Shown piece after piece: positions 17,734 through 25,171 of a DNA stretch of 45,223 bases. The notes beneath the pieces are model-generated. The model was given only the letters and a program-made list of their open reading frames with translations, was not told where the DNA came from and searched no databases. This stretch comes from Amycolatopsis bullii (GTDB lineage: Bacteria > Actinomycetota > Actinomycetes > Mycobacteriales > Pseudonocardiaceae), in contig NZ_BNAW01000067.1 of the NCBI RefSeq assembly GCF_014654205.1, positions 1 through 45,223 on the forward strand. Reading direction: 5' to 3'. The position numbers and the translations under genes were made by a program. Each line of letters starts with the position of its first letter. The stretch's first letter is position 1.

Positions 17734-17786
17734 GCAGTGAATGACTCATTCCTGGCGTCCGACGCCAGGAATGAGTCATTCACTGC
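17734..17786. repeat. Perfect 53-nt palindrome (26-nt arms)
   Basis: The arm at 17734-17759 (core AATGACTCATTCCTGGCGTC) is the exact reverse complement of 17761-17786, with a single central base. It lies 24 nt past the stop of the minus-strand exonuclease gene. It can act as a terminator, but the perfection and the nested TGACTCA-like motif suggest a dispersed palindromic repeat family. Confidence 0.85.
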
Positions 17787-17810
17787 GTTGGGGCGCGGCG
17801 GCCGATGCTG

Positions 17811-19514
17811 TCAGTGGATGTGTTCCAGGGAGTGGGCGTCCGCGACCAGGTCGAGCCATCCCCGCCAGCCCGCCACCGCCGCCGGCTCCGCCCACGGCCG
17901 GGTCGTGCGGACCAGCCTGACCCCCGGCCGGGCGAGCCAGCGCAGCAGCACCCCCACCTCCTCCGGCGGCGCTCCGTGCAACGGCCCCGGCTCCGGGAGC
18001 ACCGTCTCCGCCGACGCCACCAGCGCCTCCACCACCGGCATCGGCGGCACCCCGCGCCGGGCCACGCCCGCCGAGGCCAAGCGGCCGTAGCGGATCACCG
18101 CCAGCTCCCAGCCGCCCGCTCCGTCCGGGCCCGCCGCGATCAGCTCGCCGATCGACGCCAGCGACGCCTGCCGGTGGGCCCGGCCCAGCGCCCGGATCAG
18201 GCCCGCCAGCTCATCGCGGTGGCGGGCCGCCTGCTCGTAGTGCTGACCCGCCGCCAAGCGCTCCACGTGGGCCGCCGCCGTGTGCAGCGGGCCGCCGTCC
18301 ACACCCGCGATCAACCCCGACACCGACTCGACCGCCGGGCCGTACGCCTCCACGCTCTGCCGTCCCGCGCACGGCGCTCCGCAGCGCCCCAGCTCCGCCA
18401 GCACGCAGGGGGTGCCGTTCGCCGACCGCGGTGAGATGCGCTGGGTGCACGTCCGCAGGCCGGACGCCCCGGCCAGGGTGTCCGCCGTCACGCGGGCGTC
18501 CGCCTGGTTGCGGAACGGGCCCAGCACCCCCGGCCGCGGCAGGCGGACCACCGACAGCCGCGGGAACGCCTCGTCCGTCAGCCCGATCCACCAGCCCTGG
18601 TGCCGGTTCTTCGACCGCCGGTTGTACGCCGGCCGGTGGGCCGCGATCAGCCGCAGCTCCCGCACCTCCGCCTCCAGCGCGTGCGCGCACACCACGTGGT
18701 CGACGCGCTCGGCGAGCGCCACCATCTCGCGGATCCGGCTGCGGTTCTCCGAGCCCGTGAAGTACGTCCGCACGCGCCGCCGCAGGTCCTTCGCCGTGCC
18801 GACGTACAGGACCTCGTCCTTCGGCCCCTTGAACAGGTAGACGCCCGGCGCCGCGGGCAGGTCCGCCGCCAGGTGCCGCTTCGCCCGCTGGGCGACGGTC
18901 ACCTCCGGCAGGTAACCCATCAGCTCCTCGAGCGAGTGCACGCCCAGGTTCCCGACCCGCTCCAGCAGGCCGTGCAGGACGTCCACGGTCGCCCGCGCGT
19001 CGTCCAGCGCGCGGTGCGTCGGGCGCGTCCTCGCCCCGAACAGCAGCGCCAGCGCCGTCAGGTTGTACCGCCCGACCTCGTCCCGCGGCACCACCCGCCG
19101 CGCCAGCCGGACCGTGCACACCACCGTCAGCTTCGGCCACGCGTACCCGTGCCCCTCGCACGCCGCCCGCATGTGGGAGGTGTCGAAGCCGGAATTGTGC
19201 GCCACCAGCACCGCACCCCCGATGAACTCCAGGAACGCCGGCAGCACCTCCTCGATCGGCGGCGCGTCGTAGACCATGGCCTGGGTGATCCCGGTCAGCG
19301 AGACGATCTGCGGCGGGATCGGCGCGCCCGGGTTCACCAGCGTCGCGAACTCACCCAGCACCTCGCCGCCGCGCACCTTCACCGCCCCGATCTCGGTGAT
19401 CCCCGACGGCCCCGGCGGGGCCCCGGTCGTTTCGAGGTCGAAGACGACGAAAGTGGTGTCCCGCAAGGGAGTTCCGAGCTCGTCGAACGCGAGCTGAGCC
19501 TGGACCGAACGCAT
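17811..19514 (-). CDS. DEDDh exonuclease fused to a UvrC/Cho-like GIY-YIG nuclease
   Basis: A 567-aa protein with two nuclease domains. Residues ~20-185 are a DnaQ-like DEDDh 3'-5' exonuclease: FVVFDLETTG (Asp26, Glu28), AHNSGFD (Asp111) and HRALDDA (His167, Asp172). Residues ~220-300 are a GIY-YIG domain: APGVYLFKG and LYVGTAKDLRRRVRTYF. A UvrC-like middle follows, with PCVLAELGRCGAPCAGR. The same fusion occurs as Rv2191. The ATG at 19512-19514 is 7 nt after a -10 TACAGT, so the mRNA is leaderless, and the promoter matches the PafBC damage motif. Role in repair is inferred from domains and promoter. Confidence 0.92.
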   Translation of the reverse strand: MRSVQAQLAFDELGTPLRDTTFVVFDLETTGAPPGPSGITEIGAVKVRGGEVLGEFATLVNPGAPIPPQIVSLTGITQAMVYDAPPIEEVLPAFLEFIGGAVLVAHNSGFDTSHMRAACEGHGYAWPKLTVVCTVRLARRVVPRDEVGRYNLTALALLFGARTRPTHRALDDARATVDVLHGLLERVGNLGVHSLEELMGYLPEVTVAQRAKRHLAADLPAAPGVYLFKGPKDEVLYVGTAKDLRRRVRTYFTGSENRSRIREMVALAERVDHVVCAHALEAEVRELRLIAAHRPAYNRRSKNRHQGWWIGLTDEAFPRLSVVRLPRPGVLGPFRNQADARVTADTLAGASGLRTCTQRISPRSANGTPCVLAELGRCGAPCAGRQSVEAYGPAVESVSGLIAGVDGGPLHTAAAHVERLAAGQHYEQAARHRDELAGLIRALGRAHRQASLASIGELIAAGPDGAGGWELAVIRYGRLASAGVARRGVPPMPVVEALVASAETVLPEPGPLHGAPPEEVGVLLRWLARPGVRLVRTTRPWAEPAAVAGWRGWLDLVADAHSLEHIH

Positions 19515-19521
19515 GAGCGGG

Positions 19522-19544
19522 ACTGTAGGGGTGACCACCGACAG
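19522..19544 (-). promoter_or_regulatory. PafBC-type (RecA-NDp) DNA-damage promoter of the exonuclease gene
   Basis: On the minus strand the sequence is CTGTCGGTG, eight bases, then TACAGT. The mycobacterial RecA-independent damage promoter bound by PafBC has consensus TTGTCRGTG-N8-TANNNT, so there is one mismatch and exact spacing. The -10 ends 7 nt before the ATG. Confidence 0.8.
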
Positions 19545-19611
19545 TTTCCGCGCGCCGCCGGTCCGTGTGGTGCGCGGCGCGAGATGCGGAGGCGGGGCCT
19601 ACCCTGGACCA

Positions 19612-21009
19612 ATGCACCCGCAGCCGCTCGTGCCGGAGCCGCCGGAGGACCCCCAGGGTCCCTCGGGCGTCGCGTCGCGCCCCGAGCCGGCCGAGGAGCC
19701 CGCTGACCAGGCCGGACACCCTGAGCCCGCCACCTGGCCGGCGCTGCCCGAACCGGTGCGCGAACGCATCGCCGAGCTCGCCGCGGCCGCCGTCGCCAAG
19801 CTGTCCGCCACCGACGTGCCGCGCCAGCTGCGGCCGGTCGCCAAGTTCGCCCCGGCCAAGCGGGCCAAGCTCGGCGGCGCCGCCCTGCTCGCGGCCCTCG
19901 GTGACTCCTCCCAGTTCCGGACCGCGGTCATCGAGTGGCTGCGCGAGCACCGCACCGACGCCCTCGACCCCAACGCCACCGACTCCGTCGCCGCGGCGGC
20001 CGCCGCGGTCCTGCTCGGCGAGTCCGGGGCCGCGGGGCGCGTCCGGCTGGTCGCCCGGAACGCCGAGGAAAACGCCCTGCGCGCCGAACGCGACGCCGCG
20101 CTGGCCCGCAGCCAGCGGCTCGAAGCCGAGCTCGCGCAGGTCCGCGCCGAGCTCGCCGAAGCGAAACAAGCCGCCGAAAACGCCCGCGGCGAGCGCGAGG
20201 GCGAAGTCGAGAAGCTCCTGAAGCGCCTTCGCGAACAAGGCGTCCAGCTGCGCCAGGCCCGGGACGCGGCCGAAGCCGCGGCCGCCGACGCCGAACGCGG
20301 TTCCGCGGCGCACCACGACGAGATCGCCGCCCTCACCACCCAGCTCGAGCGCGAACGCCAGCGCGTCGCCGCCGAGCGGGCCCGCGCCGAGCGCGCGGTC
20401 GCCGACGCCGAGATCGCCCGCCAGTCCGCGCGCGAGGCCCGGCAGGCCGACGAGGTGCGGCTCGCCCTGCTCATCGACACCATCGACGGCGCCGTCACCG
20501 GCCTGCGCCGCGAACTCGCCCTCGGCGCGCGCGGCGCCCGCCCGGCGGACATGGTCCGCGGAGCCAGCTCCGGCACCGGCCAGGGCGGCAAGATCGCCGA
20601 CGTGTCCGCACTGGACCGCTACCTCGCGCTGCCCAACGTGCACCTGATCGTCGACGGCTACAACGTCACCAAGACCGGCTACCCGGAACTCGCCCTCGCC
20701 GACCAGCGCGACCGGCTGATCCACCAGCTGTCCGCGCTGGCCGCGCGCACCTCCGCCGAGGTCACCGTCGTGTTCGACGGCGCCGGCGTGCTCTCCGTGC
20801 CCGCCTCGGTGCCCCGCGGCGTGCGGGTGCTGTTCTCCGACCGCGGGGTGCTGGCCGACGACGTCATCCGCAACCTCGTCGCGGCCGAGCCGGCGGGGCG
20901 GCCCATGGTCGTCGCGACGTCCGACCGGGCGGTCGCGGACTCCGTGCGGGGCCGCGGCGCCCATCCGACGCCGTCATCGGTGCTGGTCAGCCGCCTTTCG
21001 CGGGTCTGA
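19612..21009 (+). CDS. Coiled-coil NYN (YacP-like) RNA-binding/nuclease protein
   Basis: A 465-aa protein. An Ala/Pro-rich N-terminus precedes a helical region (LPEPVRERIAELAAAAVAKL onwards). A long Ala/Glu/Arg coiled coil runs about residues 150-300. A C-terminal NYN PIN-like domain follows: VHLIVDGYNVTKTGYPELAL, VTVVFDGAG, VLFSDRGVLADDVIRNLV and MVVATSDRAVADSVRGRG, with the acidic residues expected of a metal-dependent ribonuclease. The ATG is 6 nt after TACCCT (19600-19605), so it is probably leaderless. It is divergent from the exonuclease gene and 66 nt upstream of the small cysteine protein. YacP/Rae1 relatives cut mRNA; activity here is inference. Confidence 0.88.
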   Translation: MHPQPLVPEPPEDPQGPSGVASRPEPAEEPADQAGHPEPATWPALPEPVRERIAELAAAAVAKLSATDVPRQLRPVAKFAPAKRAKLGGAALLAALGDSSQFRTAVIEWLREHRTDALDPNATDSVAAAAAAVLLGESGAAGRVRLVARNAEENALRAERDAALARSQRLEAELAQVRAELAEAKQAAENARGEREGEVEKLLKRLREQGVQLRQARDAAEAAAADAERGSAAHHDEIAALTTQLERERQRVAAERARAERAVADAEIARQSAREARQADEVRLALLIDTIDGAVTGLRRELALGARGARPADMVRGASSGTGQGGKIADVSALDRYLALPNVHLIVDGYNVTKTGYPELALADQRDRLIHQLSALAARTSAEVTVVFDGAGVLSVPASVPRGVRVLFSDRGVLADDVIRNLVAAEPAGRPMVVATSDRAVADSVRGRGAHPTPSSVLVSRLSRV

Positions 21010-21019
21010 GCCACCGAAA

Positions 21020-21042
21020 CTGTCGGTGGTGGCGCCTACCGT
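21020..21042 (+). promoter_or_regulatory. PafBC-type (RecA-NDp) DNA-damage promoter of the four-cysteine gene
   Basis: CTGTCGGTG, eight bases, then TACCGT. It matches the same consensus as the site upstream of the exonuclease gene, and the two sites also share flanking GAAA just before the motif. The start codon is 33 nt further on and has its own ribosome site. Confidence 0.78.
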
Positions 21043-21075
21043 CGTCCTCAGTCAGCACCGACGTGAGGAGGACAC

Positions 21076-21333
21076 ATGACCGGCACCCCCGAGCTGTCCG
21101 AAGTGGACGTCTCGCACATCGCCGTTTCGGACATCGAGAACCTGGTGGTCGATTGCGACCGCTGCGCCGTGCGCGGCATCTCGTGCCACGACTGCGTGAT
21201 GAGCGTGCTGCTCGGCGCGCCACCCGCCGTGGTGTGGGACGCCGACGAGCGGCGCGCCGTCGACGCGCTGGCCGAAGCCGGGATGGTGCCCCGGCTGCGG
21301 CTGGTCGAAGAACCGATCCGGCGCACCGCCTGA
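21076..21333 (+). CDS. Small four-cysteine protein, probably damage-inducible
   Basis: An 85-aa protein I cannot place in a characterised family. Its clear feature is CDRC-x6-CHDC (Cys27, Cys30, Cys37, Cys40) followed by VMSVLLGAPP. Two CxxC knuckles this close suggest zinc or Fe-S binding. The rest has a helix VDALAEAGMVPRLRLV. GAGGAGG at 21065-21071 precedes the ATG by 4 nt. Its own promoter matches the PafBC motif, so it should be expressed with the exonuclease gene under DNA damage. Function is unknown. Confidence 0.85.
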   Translation: MTGTPELSEVDVSHIAVSDIENLVVDCDRCAVRGISCHDCVMSVLLGAPPAVVWDADERRAVDALAEAGMVPRLRLVEEPIRRTA

Positions 21334-21773
21334 TTTCGACCGTTTCGTGGCGGCGCGCCGAATGGTCGATTGAATCGGTGAACGGTCGGTAGTCGAAAGC
21401 GCGCCGGTGAAACCCCAGCGTGTAACGCCCATCACATGTTTTCTCCCTCCCTGGTCCGATGGTGTTCCGGCGCGTCACGCAGCGTTTTTGGCCGACGGAT
21501 GGTGGACGTGGTGGCGCTCTTTTCGTAACCTGGCCGAGATCTCGTGGCCCTCGGCCGTCTGCGGAGGCGGCGACGCGAGATCGCCGCCGGACGCAGCTTT
21601 GTCGGGAAGCTGGGAACCGGAACCACCACCGCGTGCTTCACCTGTTGCGGCTCGTGCATGTCAAAACGCACGGCCCGGGCGCGTGGTGGCGGGACAGCGG
21701 CGAAGAGGAACCCCCGGCCTCTTCGTGCCCCGGTCCCGTCGGCGGCCGAGACGCAAAGGAGACCCGCGCGACC
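21334..21773 (+). other. 440-bp intergenic region with structured leader of the NlpC/P60 gene
   Basis: No gene is supported here. TAACCT (21526-21531) may be the promoter -10. Downstream are several hairpins: GGCGGCGA/TCGCCGCC (21566-21588), AGCTT/AAGCT (about 21595-21611) and CGAAGAGG/CCTCTTCG (21701-21725). The ribosome site AAAGGAG is at 21755-21761. A regulatory leader RNA is possible. I looked for the c-di-AMP (ydaO) riboswitch core and do not find it. Confidence 0.4.
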
Positions 21774-22829
21774 GTGCAGTCGCATTCCCTCAGGCGCGTG
21801 GTTTCAGGTGCCCTCGCCGCGGCCTCGGTGATCACCCTCGTCACCGTGGCGCAGCCGACGGCCACCGCCGCCCCCGTCCCCGTTCTCCAGACCCCGCCCA
21901 CCGGCTCCGACGCGCTCGCCCAGTACCGCGACCTCGCCGCCCAGGCCGAGAAGCTCAACGAAGACCTGCTTTCGGCCCAGGACGACCTCAAGAAGAAGCA
22001 GGGCGAGCTCGACAAGGCCACCGCCGACGTCAACGCGGCGAAGCAGCAGGCCGTCACGGCGTCCGAGAGCCAGAAGAAGTACCAGACCGAGGTCGACAAG
22101 TTCGCCGGTGCGTCGTTCACCAGCGGTGTCCAGCTGAACAAGCTGTCGGCGCTGCTGGCCGGCACGTCCACCCAGGACTTCCTCGACCGCTCCTCGGCCC
22201 TGGAAGTCATCGCGACCGGCAAGAACGCCGCGATGGGCAACCTCACCGGCGCCGTCCAGCAGGCCACCGACGCGGCCGCCAAGGCCAGCGACGCCGCGAA
22301 GCGCGCGCAGGACGCGCGGGACGCCGCGGCCAAGCTGACCGAGGACATCAAGGCCAAGCAGAAGACGCTGAACGACCAGATCAAGCAGCTCGAAACGGCC
22401 AACAAGAACCTGAGCCAGGCGGACAAGAACGCCCAGAAGGACCGCGGCGGGACACCGCCCGCCAACATCCAGGCCCCCACGGCGGCCGCGCAGGCGGCCG
22501 TGGAAGCCGCGATGAGCAAGCTCGGCAGCGCCTACGTCTACGGCGCCACCGGGCCGAACACCTTCGACTGCTCAGGCCTGACGTCGTGGGCCTACAAGCA
22601 GGCCGGCATCATCCTGCCGCGGACCAGCCGCGAGCAGTCCACCTTCGGCGCCGCGGTCCCGCGGGACCAGCTCCAGCCGGGCGACCTCGTGTTCTTCTAC
22701 TCGCCCGTTTCGCACGTCGGCATGTACATCGGCGACGGCAAGATGGTCCACGCGCCCGACACCGGTGACGTCGTGAAGATCTCGCCGCTGCAGAGCCAGT
22801 ACTCGGGAGCGCGCCGCCCGACGGCGTAA
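21774..22829 (+). CDS. Secreted NlpC/P60 peptidoglycan hydrolase
   Basis: A 351-aa exported protein. The signal peptide is LRRVVSGALAAASVITLVTV ending near ATAAP. A long coiled coil with AEKLNEDLLSAQDDLKKKQG and later Ala/Lys/Asp-rich heptads covers about residues 45-225. The C-terminal NlpC/P60 domain has the catalytic triad: Cys266 in FDCSGL, His314 in SHVGMYIGDG and His326 in MVHAP. It cuts D-Glu-DAP bonds in peptidoglycan stems; the coiled coil probably auto-inhibits or docks to divisome partners, as in RipA-like proteins. The chosen GTG has AAAGGAG 12 nt upstream. It is syntenic with Rv2190c. Confidence 0.92.
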   Translation: MQSHSLRRVVSGALAAASVITLVTVAQPTATAAPVPVLQTPPTGSDALAQYRDLAAQAEKLNEDLLSAQDDLKKKQGELDKATADVNAAKQQAVTASESQKKYQTEVDKFAGASFTSGVQLNKLSALLAGTSTQDFLDRSSALEVIATGKNAAMGNLTGAVQQATDAAAKASDAAKRAQDARDAAAKLTEDIKAKQKTLNDQIKQLETANKNLSQADKNAQKDRGGTPPANIQAPTAAAQAAVEAAMSKLGSAYVYGATGPNTFDCSGLTSWAYKQAGIILPRTSREQSTFGAAVPRDQLQPGDLVFFYSPVSHVGMYIGDGKMVHAPDTGDVVKISPLQSQYSGARRPTA

Positions 22830-22848
22830 CCCCCGAAGCAGCACCCGG

Positions 22849-22880
22849 AGGGGCGGTACCGCACACGCGGTACCGCCCCT
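22849..22880 (+). terminator. Terminator after the NlpC/P60 gene
   Basis: Arms AGGGGCGGTACCGC (22849-22862) and GCGGTACCGCCCCT (22867-22880) are perfect around a 4-nt loop, followed by TC. It ends 20 nt before the pimB start. Confidence 0.85.
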
Positions 22881-22900
22881 TCGCCGTTAGCCTCTGGGAC

Positions 22901-24058
22901 GTGCTCAAGACCCTGCTCGTGACCAACGACTTCCCGCCGCGGCCCGGGGGGATCCAGAACTACCTGAACTCCCTCGCCACCCGGCTGCCGTCGGACGACC
23001 TGGTCGTCTACGCGCCGTCGTGGGAGTCGCGGACGGGGTCGCACGAGGAGTTCGACGCGGAGGCGCCGTTCGAGGTCGTCCGGCACCCGACGTCGCTGAT
23101 GCTGCCGACGCCGGACGTGCTCCGCCGGGCGAAGCAGATCATGCGGGCGCGGGACTGCGAAGCCGTCTGGTTCGGGGCTGCGGCGCCGCTCGCGCTGCTG
23201 GGGCACCCGCTGCGCCGGGCCGGGGCGCGCCGCGTCGTGGCCTCGACGCACGGCCACGAGGTCGGCTGGTCCATGCTCCCGGCGTCGCGGCAGGCGCTGC
23301 GGCGCATCGGCGACACCGCCGACGTCGTCACCTACGTCAGCCGGTACACCCGCGCCCGCTTCGCCGCGGCGTTCGGCGCGATGGCCGGGCTGGAACTGCT
23401 GCCGTCCGGCGTCGACACCGAGGTGTACCGGCCGGATCCGGCCGGGCGCGCGGAGATCCGGGCCCGGCACGGCCTCGGCGACCGGCCGACCGTGGTCTGC
23501 GTGTCGCGGCTGGTCCCGCGCAAGGGCCAGGACCAGCTGATCCGCGCGCTGCCGTCGATCCGCGAACAGGTCCCGGACGCGGCGCTGCTGATCGTCGGCG
23601 GCGGCCCGTACCGCAAGAAGCTCACGGAACTGGTTACCGGGCTGGGCCTGGAGCGCGACGTCGTGCTCACCGGGTCGGTGCCGTGGGCCGAGCTGCCCGC
23701 GCACTACGCCGCGGGCGACGTCTTCGCGATGCCCGCGCGCACCCGGGGCAAGGGCCTCGACGTCGAAGGGCTCGGCATCGTCTACCTGGAGGCCTCGGCG
23801 ACCGGGCTGCCGGTCGTGGCCGGCAACTCGGGCGGGGCGCCCGAGGCGGTGCTCGACGAGGTCACCGGGCACGTCGTGGACGGCCGGGACGTCGTCCAGC
23901 TGAGCGAGACCCTGGCCAGCCTGCTGGCCGATCCGGTGCGTGCGCAGCGGATGGGCCGGGCCGGCCGGGAGTGGGTGACGGCGAACTGGCGCTGGGACGT
24001 CATGGCGGGCCGGCTGTCCGGTCTGCTGGACGGTGATCCGGTGGCCGTCGTCCGTTAA
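22901..24058 (+). CDS. pimB: GDP-mannose-dependent phosphatidylinositol-monomannoside mannosyltransferase (PimB')
   Basis: A 385-aa GT4 glycosyltransferase that adds the second mannose to phosphatidylinositol mannosides at the inner leaflet of the membrane. It starts LKTLLVTNDFPPRPGGIQNY. Other marks are the acceptor-side STHGHEVGWSMLP, CVSRLVPRKGQDQLIRALP in the sugar-nucleotide domain, and the family E-x7-E motif in EGLGIVYLEASATGLPVVAG. It matches Rv2188c in sequence style and position. The GTG is 7 nt after TAGCCT (22888-22893), again leaderless. Its TAA stop overlaps the stop of the convergent kinase-like gene by 2 bases. Confidence 0.93.
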   Translation: MLKTLLVTNDFPPRPGGIQNYLNSLATRLPSDDLVVYAPSWESRTGSHEEFDAEAPFEVVRHPTSLMLPTPDVLRRAKQIMRARDCEAVWFGAAAPLALLGHPLRRAGARRVVASTHGHEVGWSMLPASRQALRRIGDTADVVTYVSRYTRARFAAAFGAMAGLELLPSGVDTEVYRPDPAGRAEIRARHGLGDRPTVVCVSRLVPRKGQDQLIRALPSIREQVPDAALLIVGGGPYRKKLTELVTGLGLERDVVLTGSVPWAELPAHYAAGDVFAMPARTRGKGLDVEGLGIVYLEASATGLPVVAGNSGGAPEAVLDEVTGHVVDGRDVVQLSETLASLLADPVRAQRMGRAGREWVTANWRWDVMAGRLSGLLDGDPVAVVR

Positions 24059-24669
24059 GGCGTGTAGAGCGCCGGGTGCCGGGGATCGTCGACGCGCACG
24101 ACGACGTCGGCGAGCGAACTCGGATCCACTTCTTCCTCGTAGCGTTCGTAGGCCGGAATCGCCCAGGCCTCCGGCACGCGGCGGCGCAGCGCGGCGGGGG
24201 ACAGCCACAGGTGCACGGCCAGGTCGACGGCCAGCCCGGCGCCGAGCAGCAGTTCGCCGTCGAGGAGCACGACTCCGCCTTCGGGCAGCGGCACCCGCTC
24301 GGCGCGGGTCGCCCGGTCACGCTCGGCGTCCCACAGCGACGGCAGGACCTCTCCGGACCCCTTCAGCGGCTCCAGGACTTCGCGGCGGAGGGCGCCGAGG
24401 TCGAGCCAGTCGGTGTAGCGGGCGTCGGGGTTCGTGCGGCCGTGTTCGAAACGCAGGGACGCGGGGCGCAGGAAGTCGCTCGCCGACACGCGCAGGGTCG
24501 CGCGGCCGCGCAGGCGCAGGGGATCGACGAGGGCGTCCGCCAGTTGCGCGGTTTCGGTCGCGCCCGCCGCGCCGTCGACGGCCACCGCGATCCGCGGCCC
24601 GGTGAGCGCGTCGATGCGATCGGTCAGTTCTTCGGCCAGGACGGCGGGGGAGATCGGGCGGTAGCGCAC
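24055..24669 (-). CDS. Uridine/nucleoside kinase-like protein without a P-loop lysine
   Basis: A 204-aa protein with the layout of actinobacterial uridine-kinase-like P-loop proteins: RIAVAVDGAAGATETAQLAD at residues 26-45 where Walker A should be, RVSASDFLRPASLRFEHGRT, GGVVLLDGELLLGAGL as a Walker B-like strand, and VVVRVDDPRHPALYTP at the end. The expected GKT/GKS is GAT, so the phosphate-binding Lys is missing. It may bind but not use nucleotide, or be regulatory. The frame is open far upstream, but the GTG at 24667-24669 fits the family start and avoids the divergent SRPBCC gene. A TGCAGGAT extended -10 is 8 nt before it. Confidence 0.8.
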   Translation of the reverse strand: MRYRPISPAVLAEELTDRIDALTGPRIAVAVDGAAGATETAQLADALVDPLRLRGRATLRVSASDFLRPASLRFEHGRTNPDARYTDWLDLGALRREVLEPLKGSGEVLPSLWDAERDRATRAERVPLPEGGVVLLDGELLLGAGLAVDLAVHLWLSPAALRRRVPEAWAIPAYERYEEEVDPSSLADVVVRVDDPRHPALYTP

Positions 24670-24733
24670 GGGATCCCATCCTGCACCCGGGCCGGTCGCC
24701 GGTTTTGTCGTACCCCGGTGCGAGGATGAAGAC

Positions 24734-25147
24734 ATGACTTCTTCAGTGGGGAAGACGGCCGAGGTCGGGTGGAACATCGGCGTCTCGCGCACCTTGCCGT
24801 ACCCGGCCGAGGCGGTGTGGGACTTCCTGGTCAGCCGGGAGGGCGTCGCGATCTGGCTCGGCCCCGGCGTCGAGCTGCCCCGGGAACCGGGCGCGGAGTA
24901 CGAAACGGCGAACGGCACGGTCGGCGAGATCCGCAGCTTCGCCGACGGCGACCGCGTGCGGCTCACCTGGCGGCCGAGCGACTGGGACCACGACTCGACC
25001 GTGCAGGTGCGGCTGAGCGGGTCGGGAGCGAAGACGACGCTGCGGTTCCACCAGGAATGGCTTGCGGACGCGGAAGAGCGCGAGGAACAGCGGGCATACT
25101 GGCAGGACGTGACCGAGCGCGTCGTGGCGGCCTTGGCCGAGCGCTGA
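24734..25147 (+). CDS. SRPBCC (AHSA1-like) domain protein
   Basis: A 137-aa START/Bet v 1-like fold protein. It begins with a first strand WNIGVSRTLPYPAEAVWDFL and helix VSREGVAIWLGPG. Repeated strands follow (GTVGEIRSFADGDRVRLTW, STVQVRLSGSGAKTTLRFHQ), and the C-terminal helix is YWQDVTERVVAALAE. Such proteins bind hydrophobic ligands or assist Hsp90-like partners; none is indicated. It sits 64 bp from the divergent kinase-like gene and 24 bp upstream of the P450 gene on the same strand, so the two may be cotranscribed. Confidence 0.85.
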   Translation: MTSSVGKTAEVGWNIGVSRTLPYPAEAVWDFLVSREGVAIWLGPGVELPREPGAEYETANGTVGEIRSFADGDRVRLTWRPSDWDHDSTVQVRLSGSGAKTTLRFHQEWLADAEEREEQRAYWQDVTERVVAALAER

Positions 25148-25171
25148 CGCGGTGAGTTCTGGGGGTCTGGC

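Noticed and set aside
17435..17783. Short reading frames over the 21-bp repeats and the 53-nt palindrome
   Set aside because: Their proteins simply translate the repeats (periodic 7-residue units, and the same peptide on both strands of the palindrome), so they are not credible genes.
17806..17828. Third PafBC-like match CTGTCAGTG
   Set aside because: The first half fits, but no TANNNT follows at N8 spacing and it lies at the 3' end of the exonuclease gene.
21334..21773. c-di-AMP (ydaO) riboswitch before the NlpC/P60 gene
   Set aside because: The conserved GGGGTGAA-type core and the GACAGCTAACC-type 3' segment are not present, although the genomic position would suit it.
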